NCBI GenBank assembly: GCA_016286555.1
Contig: JAEETA010000022.1
Location: 1-41,636, forward strand
DNA from: Lachnospiraceae bacterium
Lineage (GTDB): Bacteria > Bacillota > Clostridia > Lachnospirales > Lachnospiraceae
Direction of reading: 5' to 3'
Length of the DNA stretch: 41,636 nt
The notes beneath the pieces were generated by a model that was not told the DNA's origin, did no database searches, and saw nothing but the letters and a program-made list of their open reading frames with translations. The translations under genes and the position numbers were made by a program. Shown piece after piece: positions 1-7,700 of the stretch. How positions within the stretch are numbered: the stretch's first letter is position 1; every line of letters begins with the position of its first letter.

Positions 1-533
1 AGGTGCTCCGCTATCCCGCTCTGGGAGAGCGCATCACCGCGGGCACCGCTCCCTACGAACTGAAAGGCTTCCTGGGCATGCGTAATTTCGTGCTCCTGGA
101 CGAGCAGGGAGAGTATCTGGTGAAGGCATCCTCCATCTGGAGCCTCATAGGCACCGAAACCTTTCATCCTGTGGGGATCCCGCAGGAGGTGCTGGACGCA
201 TACACCTTGGAGCCCAAAGTGGAGATGGAGTACCTCCCTCGCAAGATCCGGGTGCCGGAAGGCGGAGAGGCCTTCCCTGCCATGACGGTGCAGCAGTGTC
301 ACCTGGATCACAATCATCACGTCAACAACGGCCAGTACATCACTCTGGCCCTCGGTTACCTGCCGGAGGGATTTCATCCCACGGCCCTGCGTACCGAATA
401 CCGGCAGCAGGCCTTTTTGAACGACCGCATGACCCCTGTGCTGTCCGAGATCCCGGAAGGATATATCCTTACCTGGAAAGCGGACGACGGAAAAGCCTAC
501 TGTGTCGTGGAGTTCCGCGGAGAAAAAGGGTAA
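1..533 (+). CDS. acyl-ACP thioesterase, 3' part (5' end outside window)
   Basis: C-terminal part of an acyl-acyl carrier protein thioesterase (FatA/FatB-like, double hotdog fold), which hydrolyses fatty acyl-ACP to end chain elongation in the cytoplasm. The visible part reads through a hotdog strand set with 'WSLIG' and then the second hotdog with 'HLDHNHHVNNGQY', which matches the D-x-N-x-HVNN active-site region of the family. About 176 residues are present against roughly 240-250 in bacterial members. The GTG at base 3 is only the first codon in frame, so I treat the gene as cut by the window edge. A strong ribosome site for the next gene follows 44 bases later, suggesting cotranscription. 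Confidence 0.85.
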   Translation, partial: VLRYPALGERITAGTAPYELKGFLGMRNFVLLDEQGEYLVKASSIWSLIGTETFHPVGIPQEVLDAYTLEPKVEMEYLPRKIRVPEGGEAFPAMTVQQCHLDHNHHVNNGQYITLALGYLPEGFHPTALRTEYRQQAFLNDRMTPVLSEIPEGYILTWKADDGKAYCVVEFRGEKG

Positions 534-576
534 GGCCGCATCGCACCTCCTGCAGACCGCAGGTTATGGAGATCCT

Positions 577-1416
577 ATGTTAAGACTTGGAGAAAAACAG
601 AAACTAAAGATTGTGAAGAAGACGGATTTCGGCGTCTATCTGTCCGAAGGCGGCGATGAGGAGCGGGTGCTCCTGCCCGGCGCCCAGGTACCGGAAGGCG
701 CAGGTATCGGCACGGAGCTGGAAGTGTTCCTTTACCGTGATTCCGAAGACCGTCTCATTGCTACCGTCCGCACCCCGCTGCTGGTGATGGGAAGAGTGGC
801 TCGCCTATCCGTGGCCCAGGTCACGAAAGTGGGTGCTTTCCTGGACTGGGGTCTGGAGAAAGACCTCTTCCTGCCCTTTAAACAGCAGACCCGGAAGGTA
901 AATCCCGGAGACAGCGTGCTGGTAAGCCTTTATATCGACAAGAGTGAGCGCCTCTGCGCCACCATGAATGTCTACGAAGACCTGCAGAGCGCGGAGGGGC
1001 TGGAAGCCGGTGCTACCGTATCCGGCGAGGTCTATCTCATCAGTGACCGTTTCGGTGCCTTTGTGGCGGTGGATGACCGGATCTCCGCACTCATTCCCAA
1101 GAAGGAAATGTACGGGGATGCCCGGAAGGTGCGGGTAGGTGACAGGGTCACTGCCAGAGTCCGCAGAGTCCTGGAGGACGGCCGGCTGGAGCTTTCCCTT
1201 CGGGATACCGGAGAGGCTCAGAGATCGGAGGATGCGGAAGCCATCATGGATCTGCTGGATTCCTACGAAGGTGCCCTTCCCTTTAACGACAAGGCATCTC
1301 CCGAAACCATCTTACGGGAGACGGGCATGAGCAAGGCCCAGTTCAAGCGCGCCGTAGGCAAGCTCCTGAAGGAAGGCCGCATTGAGATCGGGGAGAAGAC
1401 CATCCGCAGAAAATAG
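577..1416 (+). CDS. cvfB: CvfB-family S1 RNA-binding protein
   Basis: 279-residue protein with repeated S1-type OB folds, as in the CvfB/YitL family. In Staphylococcus CvfB affects virulence gene expression; the molecular role is poorly defined. Residues about 4-62 and 70-130 form S1-like units ('KKTDFGVYL', 'KVGAFLDWG'), a third S1 unit lies near 145-210 ('GEVYLISDRFGAFVAV'), and the last 60 residues look like the family's winged helix ('ETGMSKAQFKRAVGKLLKEGRI'). The ATG at 577 is chosen because GGAG lies 5 bases upstream and the S1 domain starts at once; an upstream in-frame start at 502 would overlap the thioesterase gene without a good ribosome site. The length is close to the family's roughly 280-300. 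Confidence 0.85.
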   Translation: MLRLGEKQKLKIVKKTDFGVYLSEGGDEERVLLPGAQVPEGAGIGTELEVFLYRDSEDRLIATVRTPLLVMGRVARLSVAQVTKVGAFLDWGLEKDLFLPFKQQTRKVNPGDSVLVSLYIDKSERLCATMNVYEDLQSAEGLEAGATVSGEVYLISDRFGAFVAVDDRISALIPKKEMYGDARKVRVGDRVTARVRRVLEDGRLELSLRDTGEAQRSEDAEAIMDLLDSYEGALPFNDKASPETILRETGMSKAQFKRAVGKLLKEGRIEIGEKTIRRK

Positions 1417-1502
1417 ACCGGTGCGACCTCGCACTGACGCTGCCAAAGCGTCGCAAAGCCTGCGGATTATAGAAAATTTAGATTTGAAAACCCCGCATTT
1501 GC

Positions 1503-1530
1503 TTGCATCTGAAGGGGGTTGGTGTATAAT
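1503..1530 (+). promoter_or_regulatory. sigma-A-like promoter for the YjfB-family gene
   Basis: TTGCAT, 16 bases, TATAAT. Transcription should begin near 1537, a few bases before the CsrA-like hairpin. Confidence 0.6.
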
Positions 1531-1542
1531 ATATGTACCACA

Positions 1543-1554
1543 GACAGGGATGTC
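1543..1554 (+). promoter_or_regulatory. candidate CsrA-binding hairpin in mRNA leader
   Basis: GACA-GGGA-TGTC forms a 4-bp stem with GGGA in the loop. The embedded ACAGGGATGT equals the last ten positions of the published CsrA SELEX consensus RUACARGGAUGU. It lies 22 bases before the ATG and upstream of the Shine-Dalgarno site (CGGAGG, 1565-1570), as with the upstream CsrA site on Bacillus hag mRNA. CsrA is encoded in this window (37671-37889). Binding is inferred. Confidence 0.55.
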
Positions 1555-1575
1555 GCCGGTAGATCGGAGGTGCAC

Positions 1576-1773
1576 ATGAATTTAGGATTTGCAGATCTTT
1601 CCGTATCTTTTAACACACAGGAAACCTTGAACGCTTTCAGCATCAAGATGCTCGACAAGGCGATGGATACCAATGAAGCCATCGGCCAGGGCATCGTTCA
1701 GATGATCGACGCAGCCGCTATGGAGCGGAGCGTGAACCCTGCCGTAGGCAGCAATTTTGATATGACCGTATAA
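1576..1773 (+). CDS. YjfB-family putative motility protein
   Basis: Small 65-residue protein of the YjfB family (PF14070, 'putative motility protein'), a group found in flagellated Firmicutes with unknown biochemistry. The sequence is a short helix-forming region with a family-like C-terminus, 'NPAVGSNFDMTV'. No signal peptide or membrane segment is visible. The ATG at 1576 follows CGGAGG by 5 bases; an in-frame start at 1519 lies inside the promoter and is rejected. The gene stands alone with its own sigma-A-like promoter, a leader holding a CsrA-like hairpin, and a terminator just downstream. This arrangement fits a separately controlled motility gene. Confidence 0.8.
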   Translation: MNLGFADLSVSFNTQETLNAFSIKMLDKAMDTNEAIGQGIVQMIDAAAMERSVNPAVGSNFDMTV

Positions 1774-1790
1774 CATCCCTGTTACTTCGG

Positions 1791-1821
1791 GGCCGCGGAG
1801 CGATCCGCGGCCTCTTATTTT
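1791..1821 (+). terminator. intrinsic terminator after the YjfB-family gene
   Basis: A 9-bp GC-rich stem (GGCCGCGGA with TCCGCGGCC, loop GCGA) is followed by TCTTATTTT. Confidence 0.85.
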
Positions 1822-1825
1822 GTAG

Positions 1826-2002
1826 CACCAACCCGGCAAGCGACTGCCATGCTTGCATGAGCAGGCATTTGCCGGGTGCAAGAACATGGAGCACGGTAGT
1901 GCGGAATGTTCGCAGGTGCGAAAATCGAGTAGGGGGATGAAATCCCCCCTACTCGATTGGCATCAACCCGTCAAACGCCCTACGCTTGCACGAGTTCCGC
2001 AC
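1826..2002. repeat. repeat-rich foldable intergenic element
   Basis: This occupies most of the 379-base gap before the regulator gene. Two diverged direct copies of about 40 bases (1826-1867 and 1961-2001) share CAnCAACCCGnCAA and, after a gap, GCTTGCAnGAG. The first copy folds by ACCCGGCAA (1831-1839) with TTGCCGGGT (1869-1877). GTGCGGAA (1899-1906) is complementary to TTCCGCAC (1995-2002) and encloses a 14-bp hairpin (1923-1958). No convincing gene is seen here, although one frame stays open. It resembles a degenerate intergenic repeat of the REP/MITE kind; identity unknown. Confidence 0.6.
1923..1958. repeat. 14-bp inverted repeat, CGAGTAGGGG type
   Basis: AATCGAGTAGGGGG pairs perfectly with CCCCCTACTCGATT across an 8-base loop. 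There is no T-tract, so it is unlikely to be a plain terminator. The arm CGAGTAGGGG recurs after csrA at 37904. Confidence 0.75.
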
Positions 2003-2083
2003 ATCTTTCCCCTTGTTTTGTACAAAATTCACAAAGCCCAGGCAAAAATCCCCCAAAATCCCCAAAAATATACAAAAATACGA

Positions 2084-2112
2084 TTGATTTTTTGTGACAT
2101 TTTATGTAAAGT
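2084..2112 (+). promoter_or_regulatory. possible promoter for the PucR-type regulator and ftsEX operon
   Basis: TTGATT, 17 bases, TAAAGT, in an A/T-rich stretch about 40 bases before the start codon. The -10 is only a partial match. Confidence 0.4.
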
Positions 2113-2152
2113 GAAATGGGGGAAGGCTACTCATCAGATACGGGGGTATTCT

Positions 2153-3241
2153 ATGATCTCTAATCAGGTATTGCAGAACACCATAGACGGGCTGAAAAAC
2201 ATTGCCAGAGCGGATTTTGCCGTAACGGACCAGGACGGGAGAGAGGTGGCTTCCACCGGTGACCTGTCCGCCGCATACGGTGCCATTGCCGGCTTTGGCA
2301 GTTCACCCGCGGACTCTCAGGAGGCCGGGGGCTATCAGTATTTCAAGATCTTTGACGATCAGCAGCTGGAGTATGTCCTGGTGATCGCCGGGGACGGGGA
2401 AGATACCTATACCGTGGGCAAAATGGCTGCATTCCAGATCCAGAGCCTGCTCGTTGCCTACAAGGAACGCTTCGACAAGGATAACTTTGTCAAGAACCTC
2501 CTTTTGGACAATCTGCTGCTGGTGGATATCTACAGCCGTTCCAAGAAGCTCCACATCCAGAACGAATCCCCCAGGATTGTTTTCGTGGTGGAGGATTCCA
2601 ATGCCAAGGATACCAACATCCTGGAACTGACGAGAACCTATTTCGGCACCTCCGGCAAGGACTTTGTCACTGCCGTGGATGAGCTCAGTGTGGTGGTGGT
2701 GAAGGATCTGAGCGGGACGGATCCCGTCCGGGAGACCCAGCGCACTGCCAAGAGCCTCAGCGAATTCCTCATCAAGGAGAAGGTGACGGACGTGCGCGTG
2801 GCGTACGGTACCGTGATCACCGACATCAAGGATGTGAGCCGCTCCTACAAGGAGGCAAAAATGGCCGCCGACGTGGGCAAGATCTTCTTTGACGAGAAGA
2901 CCATCATCGCCTACAGCGAGCTGGGCATCGGCCGTCTGATCTATCAGCTGCCCCTGCCTCTTTGCAAGATGTTCATCAAGGAAATCTTCGGCACCAAGAA
3001 TCCCGAGGACTTCGACGAAGAGACCCTGCCCACCATCAACAAGTTTTTTGAGAACAGCCTGAATGTGTCCGAGACCTCCAGGCAGCTCTTCATCCATCGA
3101 AACACTCTGGTCTACCGCCTGGACAAGCTCCAGAAGAGCACCGGCCTGGATCTGCGGGTCTTCGAGGATGCCATCACCTTCAAGATCGCATTGATGGTGG
3201 TGAAGTACATGAACTATATGGAGTCCAACAACTCCTTCTGA
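2153..3241 (+). CDS. PucR/CdaR-type transcriptional regulator
   Basis: 362-residue DNA-binding regulator. The N-terminal third resembles a sensory domain ('ADFAVTDQDGREVAS'), the middle (about 150-290) looks like the GGDEF-like fold of CdaR-type proteins ('RIVFVVEDSNAKD', 'AYGTVITDIKDVSRSYKEA'), and the C-terminus is a PucR-type helix-turn-helix ('NVSETSRQLFIHRNTLVYRL', then 'LDLRVFEDAITFKIAL'). The ATG at 2153 is preceded by GGGGG at a good distance; the reading frame stays open 300 bases upstream through the repeat element, but no upstream start has a ribosome site. ftsE begins 43 bases after its stop with no terminator between, so it may be cotranscribed with the cell-wall genes. The effector cannot be told from sequence. 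Confidence 0.8.
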   Translation: MISNQVLQNTIDGLKNIARADFAVTDQDGREVASTGDLSAAYGAIAGFGSSPADSQEAGGYQYFKIFDDQQLEYVLVIAGDGEDTYTVGKMAAFQIQSLLVAYKERFDKDNFVKNLLLDNLLLVDIYSRSKKLHIQNESPRIVFVVEDSNAKDTNILELTRTYFGTSGKDFVTAVDELSVVVVKDLSGTDPVRETQRTAKSLSEFLIKEKVTDVRVAYGTVITDIKDVSRSYKEAKMAADVGKIFFDEKTIIAYSELGIGRLIYQLPLPLCKMFIKEIFGTKNPEDFDEETLPTINKFFENSLNVSETSRQLFIHRNTLVYRLDKLQKSTGLDLRVFEDAITFKIALMVVKYMNYMESNNSF

Positions 3242-3284
3242 CGGAAATGTCACAAATGAGATTATACGATTAGGAGTATTTCCA

Positions 3285-4031
3285 ATGGCCAGCAAACAGA
3301 CGAAAGCCCTGCGGAGACAGGAGACGATCGCCGAGCGCGGCATCATCGCGCTCAACAAGGTAAGCATGAGTTATCAGGGAGACGGCGCGCCCGCGCTGGA
3401 TGACATCTCCCTTCGCATTGATCCCGGTGAGTTTGTATTTGTGGTGGGAGACAGCGGCTCCGGTAAGACCACCCTCATCAAGCTTCTGCTCCGGGAACTG
3501 GTGCCCACCTCCGGCGATGTGTGCGTCATGGGCTACAATACCAAGAAGCTCCGCCATCGCCAGATCCCGGAATTCCGCCGCAACATCGGCGTGGTGTTCC
3601 AGGACTTCCGCCTCCTGAAGGACCGCAATGTCTACGAGAACGTAGCATTTGCACAGCGGATCATCGAGGTGCCCACCCGTGAGATGAAGAAAAACGTCCC
3701 CGGCATCCTGTCCATGGTGGGACTGGCCGGCAGATACCGCTACAATGTCACGGACCTGTCCGGCGGTGAGCAGCAGCGCGTGGCTCTGGCCAGAGCGTTG
3801 GTGAACAAGCCCGAGATCCTGCTGGCGGACGAGCCCACCGGTAATCTGGATCCCAACAATGCCTGGGAGATCATGGACCTCCTTGAGGAGATCAACGAGC
3901 AGGGTACCACCGTTATCGTGGTCACCCACAACCCGGAGATCGTCAATGCCATGAAAAAGCGCGTCATCGCCATGCGAAAAGGCATCATCGTCAGCGATGA
4001 GGAGGAGGGAACCTACGTAAATGAAGATTAG
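3285..4031 (+). CDS. ftsE: cell division ATP-binding protein FtsE
   Basis: ABC ATPase that pairs with FtsX at the inner face of the membrane and drives the conformational change that activates cell-wall hydrolases outside. Walker A GDSGSGKT is at 55-62, the Q-loop region VFQDFRLL at 104-111, the signature LSGGEQQR at 158-165 and Walker B ILLADE at 178-183, followed by PTGNLD. At 248 residues it is longer than the usual 220-230: about 20 charged residues precede the first ABC strand, and the ATG at 3285 has a ribosome site (AGGAG) upstream. The stop lies inside ftsX (11-base overlap), indicating translational coupling. Confidence 0.97.
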   Translation: MASKQTKALRRQETIAERGIIALNKVSMSYQGDGAPALDDISLRIDPGEFVFVVGDSGSGKTTLIKLLLRELVPTSGDVCVMGYNTKKLRHRQIPEFRRNIGVVFQDFRLLKDRNVYENVAFAQRIIEVPTREMKKNVPGILSMVGLAGRYRYNVTDLSGGEQQRVALARALVNKPEILLADEPTGNLDPNNAWEIMDLLEEINEQGTTVIVVTHNPEIVNAMKKRVIAMRKGIIVSDEEEGTYVNED

Positions 4032-4920
4032 GACATTTTTCTACACCCTCTCTCAGGGCATTCGCAATCTGTTCAAAAACGGCTGGTACTCCCTGGCTTC
4101 CATCGCCACCATCAGTGCCTGCCTGTTCCTGTTTTGTATTTTCTATTCCGTGGTGGCCAACCTGCGCTATGTACTGAACAACGTGGAGCAGGGCATCTCC
4201 GTCCAGTGCTTCTTCAACGAGGACGTGTCGGAGGAGCGGATCCTGGAGATCCGTAAGGAAGTGGAGAACCGGGTGGAAGTATCCCGTGTCATCTACCACA
4301 CGGACGAGGAGATTTGGGCTTCCTTCGGACCCGAGTACGCAGGCGAGGATTACCTGGAAGTATTCCCCGAGAACCCTCTGGCCGGTGAGCACAATCTGGA
4401 GATCTTTCTCAGTGACGTCTCCATGCAGAGCACTCTGGTCACCTGGCTCAGTTCCATGAACGAGGTGCGGAAGGTGAACTATTCCGAGGTCACCGCCTCC
4501 ACCTTAAGCGGCGTTAATATGATCATCGCCTACATCTCCATCGGCATCATCGTGATCCTGCTGGGCGTCAGTATCTTCCTCATCAACAACACTGTCCGCG
4601 TGGGCATTGCTGTCCGTGCGGAGGAGATCAACATCATGAAATATGTGGGTGCCACGGACTTCTTCGCCAGAGCCCCCTTCGTGCTGGAGGGTATGATCAT
4701 CGGTGCTCTGGGCGCAGCCATTCCCCTGGCTCTCACCTACAATCTCTACGACTACGTACTGGAATACATCAACGGCAGGTTTTCCGTTCTCAGCAGTATT
4801 CTGACATTCCTGTCACTTGATCAGGTATTTTCCGTACTGCTTCCCGTCTGCATGATCGTGGGCGTGGGCATCGGATTTATCGGAAGCTTCGTAACGGCAC
4901 ACAAGCATTTGAGAGTATGA
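4021..4920 (+). CDS. ftsX: cell division protein FtsX
   Basis: 299-residue membrane partner of FtsE. Four membrane segments are seen, near 23-47, 167-190, 219-243 and 270-294. A large extracellular loop lies between the first and second; in the family this loop binds the coiled coil of the hydrolase. The sequence 'VRAEEINIMKYVGAT' after TM2 is typical of FtsX. The start overlaps ftsE and lies close behind a purine-rich ribosome site inside ftsE. Its stop overlaps the next ATG (ATGA), so FtsE, FtsX and the M23 protein are probably made in fixed ratio. Confidence 0.97.
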   Translation: MKIRTFFYTLSQGIRNLFKNGWYSLASIATISACLFLFCIFYSVVANLRYVLNNVEQGISVQCFFNEDVSEERILEIRKEVENRVEVSRVIYHTDEEIWASFGPEYAGEDYLEVFPENPLAGEHNLEIFLSDVSMQSTLVTWLSSMNEVRKVNYSEVTASTLSGVNMIIAYISIGIIVILLGVSIFLINNTVRVGIAVRAEEINIMKYVGATDFFARAPFVLEGMIIGALGAAIPLALTYNLYDYVLEYINGRFSVLSSILTFLSLDQVFSVLLPVCMIVGVGIGFIGSFVTAHKHLRV

Positions 4921-6161
4921 GGAACACGCATCACAGGTCAAAAGCAAATAGAGCGATCTTCGGGGCAATCGGCATTCTGCTGCTGATGGCCCTGGTTTTT
5001 GTGCCTGTAATGTCCTCCCTTTCTCCCTTTACCATCGTGGCCAGAGCCGACACCTTGGAGGACAAGGAAAAGGAACTGGACAAGGCCGAGGACGAGCGCA
5101 AAAAGCTGGAAGATGAACTGAAGGACCTGAAGAAGCGCAAGGAAAAGCTGAAGGATCTGAAGAACGACCTGAACGCCTTCATCACCGAACTGGATGCCAC
5201 CCTGGCAGCCATGGAGGAAGAGATCGAGAGCCTGGAGACCCAGATCACGGACAAGGAAGCCGAGATTGAAGTGACCCAGGCGGAGCTGGAGGAAGCCAAG
5301 GCCCGGGAGGAGCAGCAGTACACCGACATGATGGCACGCATGCGCATCATGTACGAGCAGGGCACCAAGCAGATGATCACCATCCTGCTGGAGTCCACCA
5401 GTATCCGGGATTTCCTGAACCGCAGTGACTACATCGAGAAGGTGGTGGCCTATGACAGAGCCCTCTGGTCCGATTATCAGGACACCCGCAAGTATGTGGA
5501 GCTCTGCGAGCAGCAGCTGGAAGCGGAGAAGACCCTGCTGGATGAGACGAAGGCAGCCGTCACCGACCAGAAGGCGGAGATGGAAGCCCTCATGGAGGAG
5601 AAGAAGGCAGAGCTGGAGGAGTACAACCGCCAGATCATCGCCTCCGAGAATTCCATCGAGGAATATGAGAAAAATATCCGTGAGAGAGACGCGGAGATCG
5701 ACGCCCTCATCAAGGAGATCGAGGATGAGAAAAAGCGCCGGGAGGACGGCGGTGATACCTATGACGGCGGTACATTTTGTCTGCCGCTGAAGAGCTACAC
5801 CCGTATTTCCGACGATTTCGGCTGGAGAATGCATCCCACGTTTCATAAGGAGATGTTCCACAACGGTGTGGATTTTGCAGCAGCCACCGGCACTCCCATC
5901 TATGCAGCCTATGACGGCACCGTGGTAGCCGCGGGGTATTCCGCATCCATGGGCAATTATGTTATGATCGATCACGGCAGCGGCCTGTACACCATCTACA
6001 TGCACGCTTCCAAACTGAGCACCTCCACAGGCACCGCAGTCAGCAAGGGCGATACCATTGCGGCCGTGGGATCCACGGGACGCTCCACGGGCCCTCACCT
6101 CCACTTTGGAGTGAGGCTCAATGGGGAGTATGTTTCTCCCTGGAATTATCTGAAAAAATGA
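4917..6161 (+). CDS. EnvC/PcsB-like coiled-coil M23 peptidoglycan hydrolase
   Basis: 414-residue exported cell-wall protein. A hydrophobic signal (about 13-34) ends in ARA at 42-44, then a long Lys/Glu-rich coiled coil runs to about 280, and an M23 (LytM) domain fills the C-terminus. Its metal and catalytic residues look intact: H315 and D319 in FHNGVDFA, and H394-x-H396 in GPHLHFGV. E. coli EnvC has lost these residues and only activates amidases, so this protein may cut peptidoglycan itself. The coiled coil contains the PcsB-type segment 'RMRIMYEQG...DFLNRSDYIEKV', which is also found in the NlpC/P60 protein at 29433-30752. Overlap with ftsX and the family context strongly suggest control by FtsEX. 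Confidence 0.93.
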   Translation: MRNTHHRSKANRAIFGAIGILLLMALVFVPVMSSLSPFTIVARADTLEDKEKELDKAEDERKKLEDELKDLKKRKEKLKDLKNDLNAFITELDATLAAMEEEIESLETQITDKEAEIEVTQAELEEAKAREEQQYTDMMARMRIMYEQGTKQMITILLESTSIRDFLNRSDYIEKVVAYDRALWSDYQDTRKYVELCEQQLEAEKTLLDETKAAVTDQKAEMEALMEEKKAELEEYNRQIIASENSIEEYEKNIRERDAEIDALIKEIEDEKKRREDGGDTYDGGTFCLPLKSYTRISDDFGWRMHPTFHKEMFHNGVDFAAATGTPIYAAYDGTVVAAGYSASMGNYVMIDHGSGLYTIYMHASKLSTSTGTAVSKGDTIAAVGSTGRSTGPHLHFGVRLNGEYVSPWNYLKK

Positions 6162-6171
6162 GGACAGTACA

Positions 6172-7509
6172 ATGGACGACAGAAACCTGATGAACCGGAC
6201 GCCCCAGCAGCAGCATGTGCCTGCGCAGGAGGAGAAGGAGCGGTTTCACCAAAAAGAATTCTGGATCGGTCTGGTCATCGGCCTGGTCTTTACCCTGATG
6301 CTTTCCGGCGTGGTAGTGGTTGTGATGCTGGCTTCCGGGATCTTCAAGGCCCGCACCATTACCGAAACCGTATCCGACGCCGTCACCGCGGGACAGGAGA
6401 TTGGCCTTACCGGCGGCAAGGGTTCCTCGGACACCGGCCTTCTGGATGACACCACACAGGACAAGCTCAACTACATCTACAACATCTTTGAGACGCACTC
6501 CATCTATGATATCGATCAGGAGGATCTCAGACGCGGTATGATCGACGGCATGCTGGCAGGCACCGGCGACAAATACGCCCTCTACTACAGCGAGGAGGAG
6601 CTGAACGATACCTTCGAGTCCCTGAACGGTTCCTTCTACGGCATCGGTGCCATCCTCTTCCTGAACGATGACGGCTACGCCACCATCAGCGGCATCTATC
6701 CCGACAGTCCTGCGGAGCGGGGCGGCCTCATGAGCGAGGACATCATCACCAAGGTGGACGATGAGGACGTGCTGGGACAGACCCTGGACGAAATCGTCAG
6801 CAAGATCCGCGGCCCCGAGGGCACGGAGGTGAAGCTCACCGTCTACCGCAAGGGCATCAATGATTACCTGGACATCAAATGCACCCGCGGCCTGATCAAG
6901 GAGATCACCGTGGAGCATGAAATGATGGACGGCGGCATCGGCTACATCCAGATCACCACCTTTGAGGATGTGACTGTGGAGCAGTTTGCGGATGCCTTAA
7001 GTGACCTGAAGTCCCAGGACATGAAGGGATTGGTCATCGACCTGCGAAGCAATACCGGCGGACTTCTCAGTGCCGTGGTCTCCATCGCCGACGAAATGCT
7101 TCCCGAGGGCCTGGTGGTCTACACCGAGGATGCCAAGGGCAAGCGGGAAGACTTCAGAAGCTACGGAAATGACAAGCTGGAGGTTCCCATCGTGGTGCTG
7201 ACCAACGGCCTCACCGCCAGCGCCTCCGAGATCCTCACCGGCGCTCTTCAGGATCACGGCATGGCAGTGTCCATGGGAACGAAGACCTACGGAAAGGGCG
7301 TGGTGCAGAGCTTTGTGGAGCTGGAGGACGGCTCCGGACTGAAGCTCACCACGGACCAGTACTTTACCCCCAACGGCAGAGCCATCGATGGCCAGGGCAT
7401 CGAGCCCGATATCGAAGTGGAGTTCGACTCCGATTCCTACTACGCCGACGATTCCTACGACAATCAGAAGGCGGAAGCCGTCAAATACCTGAAAGACAAG
7501 GTAAAATAA
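6172..7509 (+). CDS. S41-family C-terminal processing protease (CtpA/CtpB type)
   Basis: 445-residue membrane-anchored serine protease. One membrane segment (about 31-56) follows a short cytoplasmic head, a PDZ domain lies near 160-240 ('GIGAILFLNDDGYATISGIY', 'SPAERGGL') and the S41 catalytic core follows. The Ser/Lys dyad is S350 in TASASEI and K375 in YGKGVVQ, 25 residues apart as in E. coli Tsp (S430/K455). The motif 'YFTPNGRAIDGQGIEPDI' is typical near the end. It lies 10 bases after the M23 gene and before a strong terminator, so it is the last gene of the ftsEX operon. Such proteases trim or degrade cell-wall hydrolases in other bacteria, which would fit here as an inference. Confidence 0.95.
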   Translation: MDDRNLMNRTPQQQHVPAQEEKERFHQKEFWIGLVIGLVFTLMLSGVVVVVMLASGIFKARTITETVSDAVTAGQEIGLTGGKGSSDTGLLDDTTQDKLNYIYNIFETHSIYDIDQEDLRRGMIDGMLAGTGDKYALYYSEEELNDTFESLNGSFYGIGAILFLNDDGYATISGIYPDSPAERGGLMSEDIITKVDDEDVLGQTLDEIVSKIRGPEGTEVKLTVYRKGINDYLDIKCTRGLIKEITVEHEMMDGGIGYIQITTFEDVTVEQFADALSDLKSQDMKGLVIDLRSNTGGLLSAVVSIADEMLPEGLVVYTEDAKGKREDFRSYGNDKLEVPIVVLTNGLTASASEILTGALQDHGMAVSMGTKTYGKGVVQSFVELEDGSGLKLTTDQYFTPNGRAIDGQGIEPDIEVEFDSDSYYADDSYDNQKAEAVKYLKDKVK

Positions 7510-7524
7510 GGATTTTAACCATGA

Positions 7525-7553
7525 GACCCGCTTTTACGAGCGGGTCTTTTTTT
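7525..7553 (+). terminator. intrinsic terminator of the ftsEX-ctp operon
   Basis: GACCCGCT pairs with AGCGGGTC across a 6-base loop, followed by TTTTTTT. Confidence 0.93.
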
Positions 7554-7600
7554 GTTCAATTTGTCGGAAACTGAATATCAATTATTAGTTTCTATGCACA

Positions 7601-7629
7601 TTGATTTCCGTTTTTCCCGAGACTACAAT
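7601..7629 (+). promoter_or_regulatory. sigma-A promoter of the glycerol oxidation operon
   Basis: TTGATT, 17 bases, TACAAT. The leader of about 65 bases contains the perfect palindrome TCCCGCGGGA (7659-7668), a possible operator. Confidence 0.65.
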
Positions 7630-7700
7630 GAAAGCATAACGAGACGATTCCGTTTCCGTCCCGCGGGAACGGGCATTACCGAACAAAAAGGGGAAAAGCC

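Noticed and set aside
2041..2075. G-quadruplex from C-runs on plus (G-runs on minus) before the regulator gene.
   Set aside because: Only two runs of four or more Gs are present.
1853..2152. N-terminal extension of the PucR-type regulator through the repeat element.
   Set aside because: No ribosome site upstream, the region is repeat-rich, and the protein without it already starts like the family.
2303..3367. Long antisense open frame opposite the regulator gene, and similar ones opposite the M23, NlpC/P60, RND and LysS genes.
   Set aside because: Composition (Leu, His, Gly, Asp-rich) follows from the codon use of the sense gene; no ribosome site and no recognised motif.
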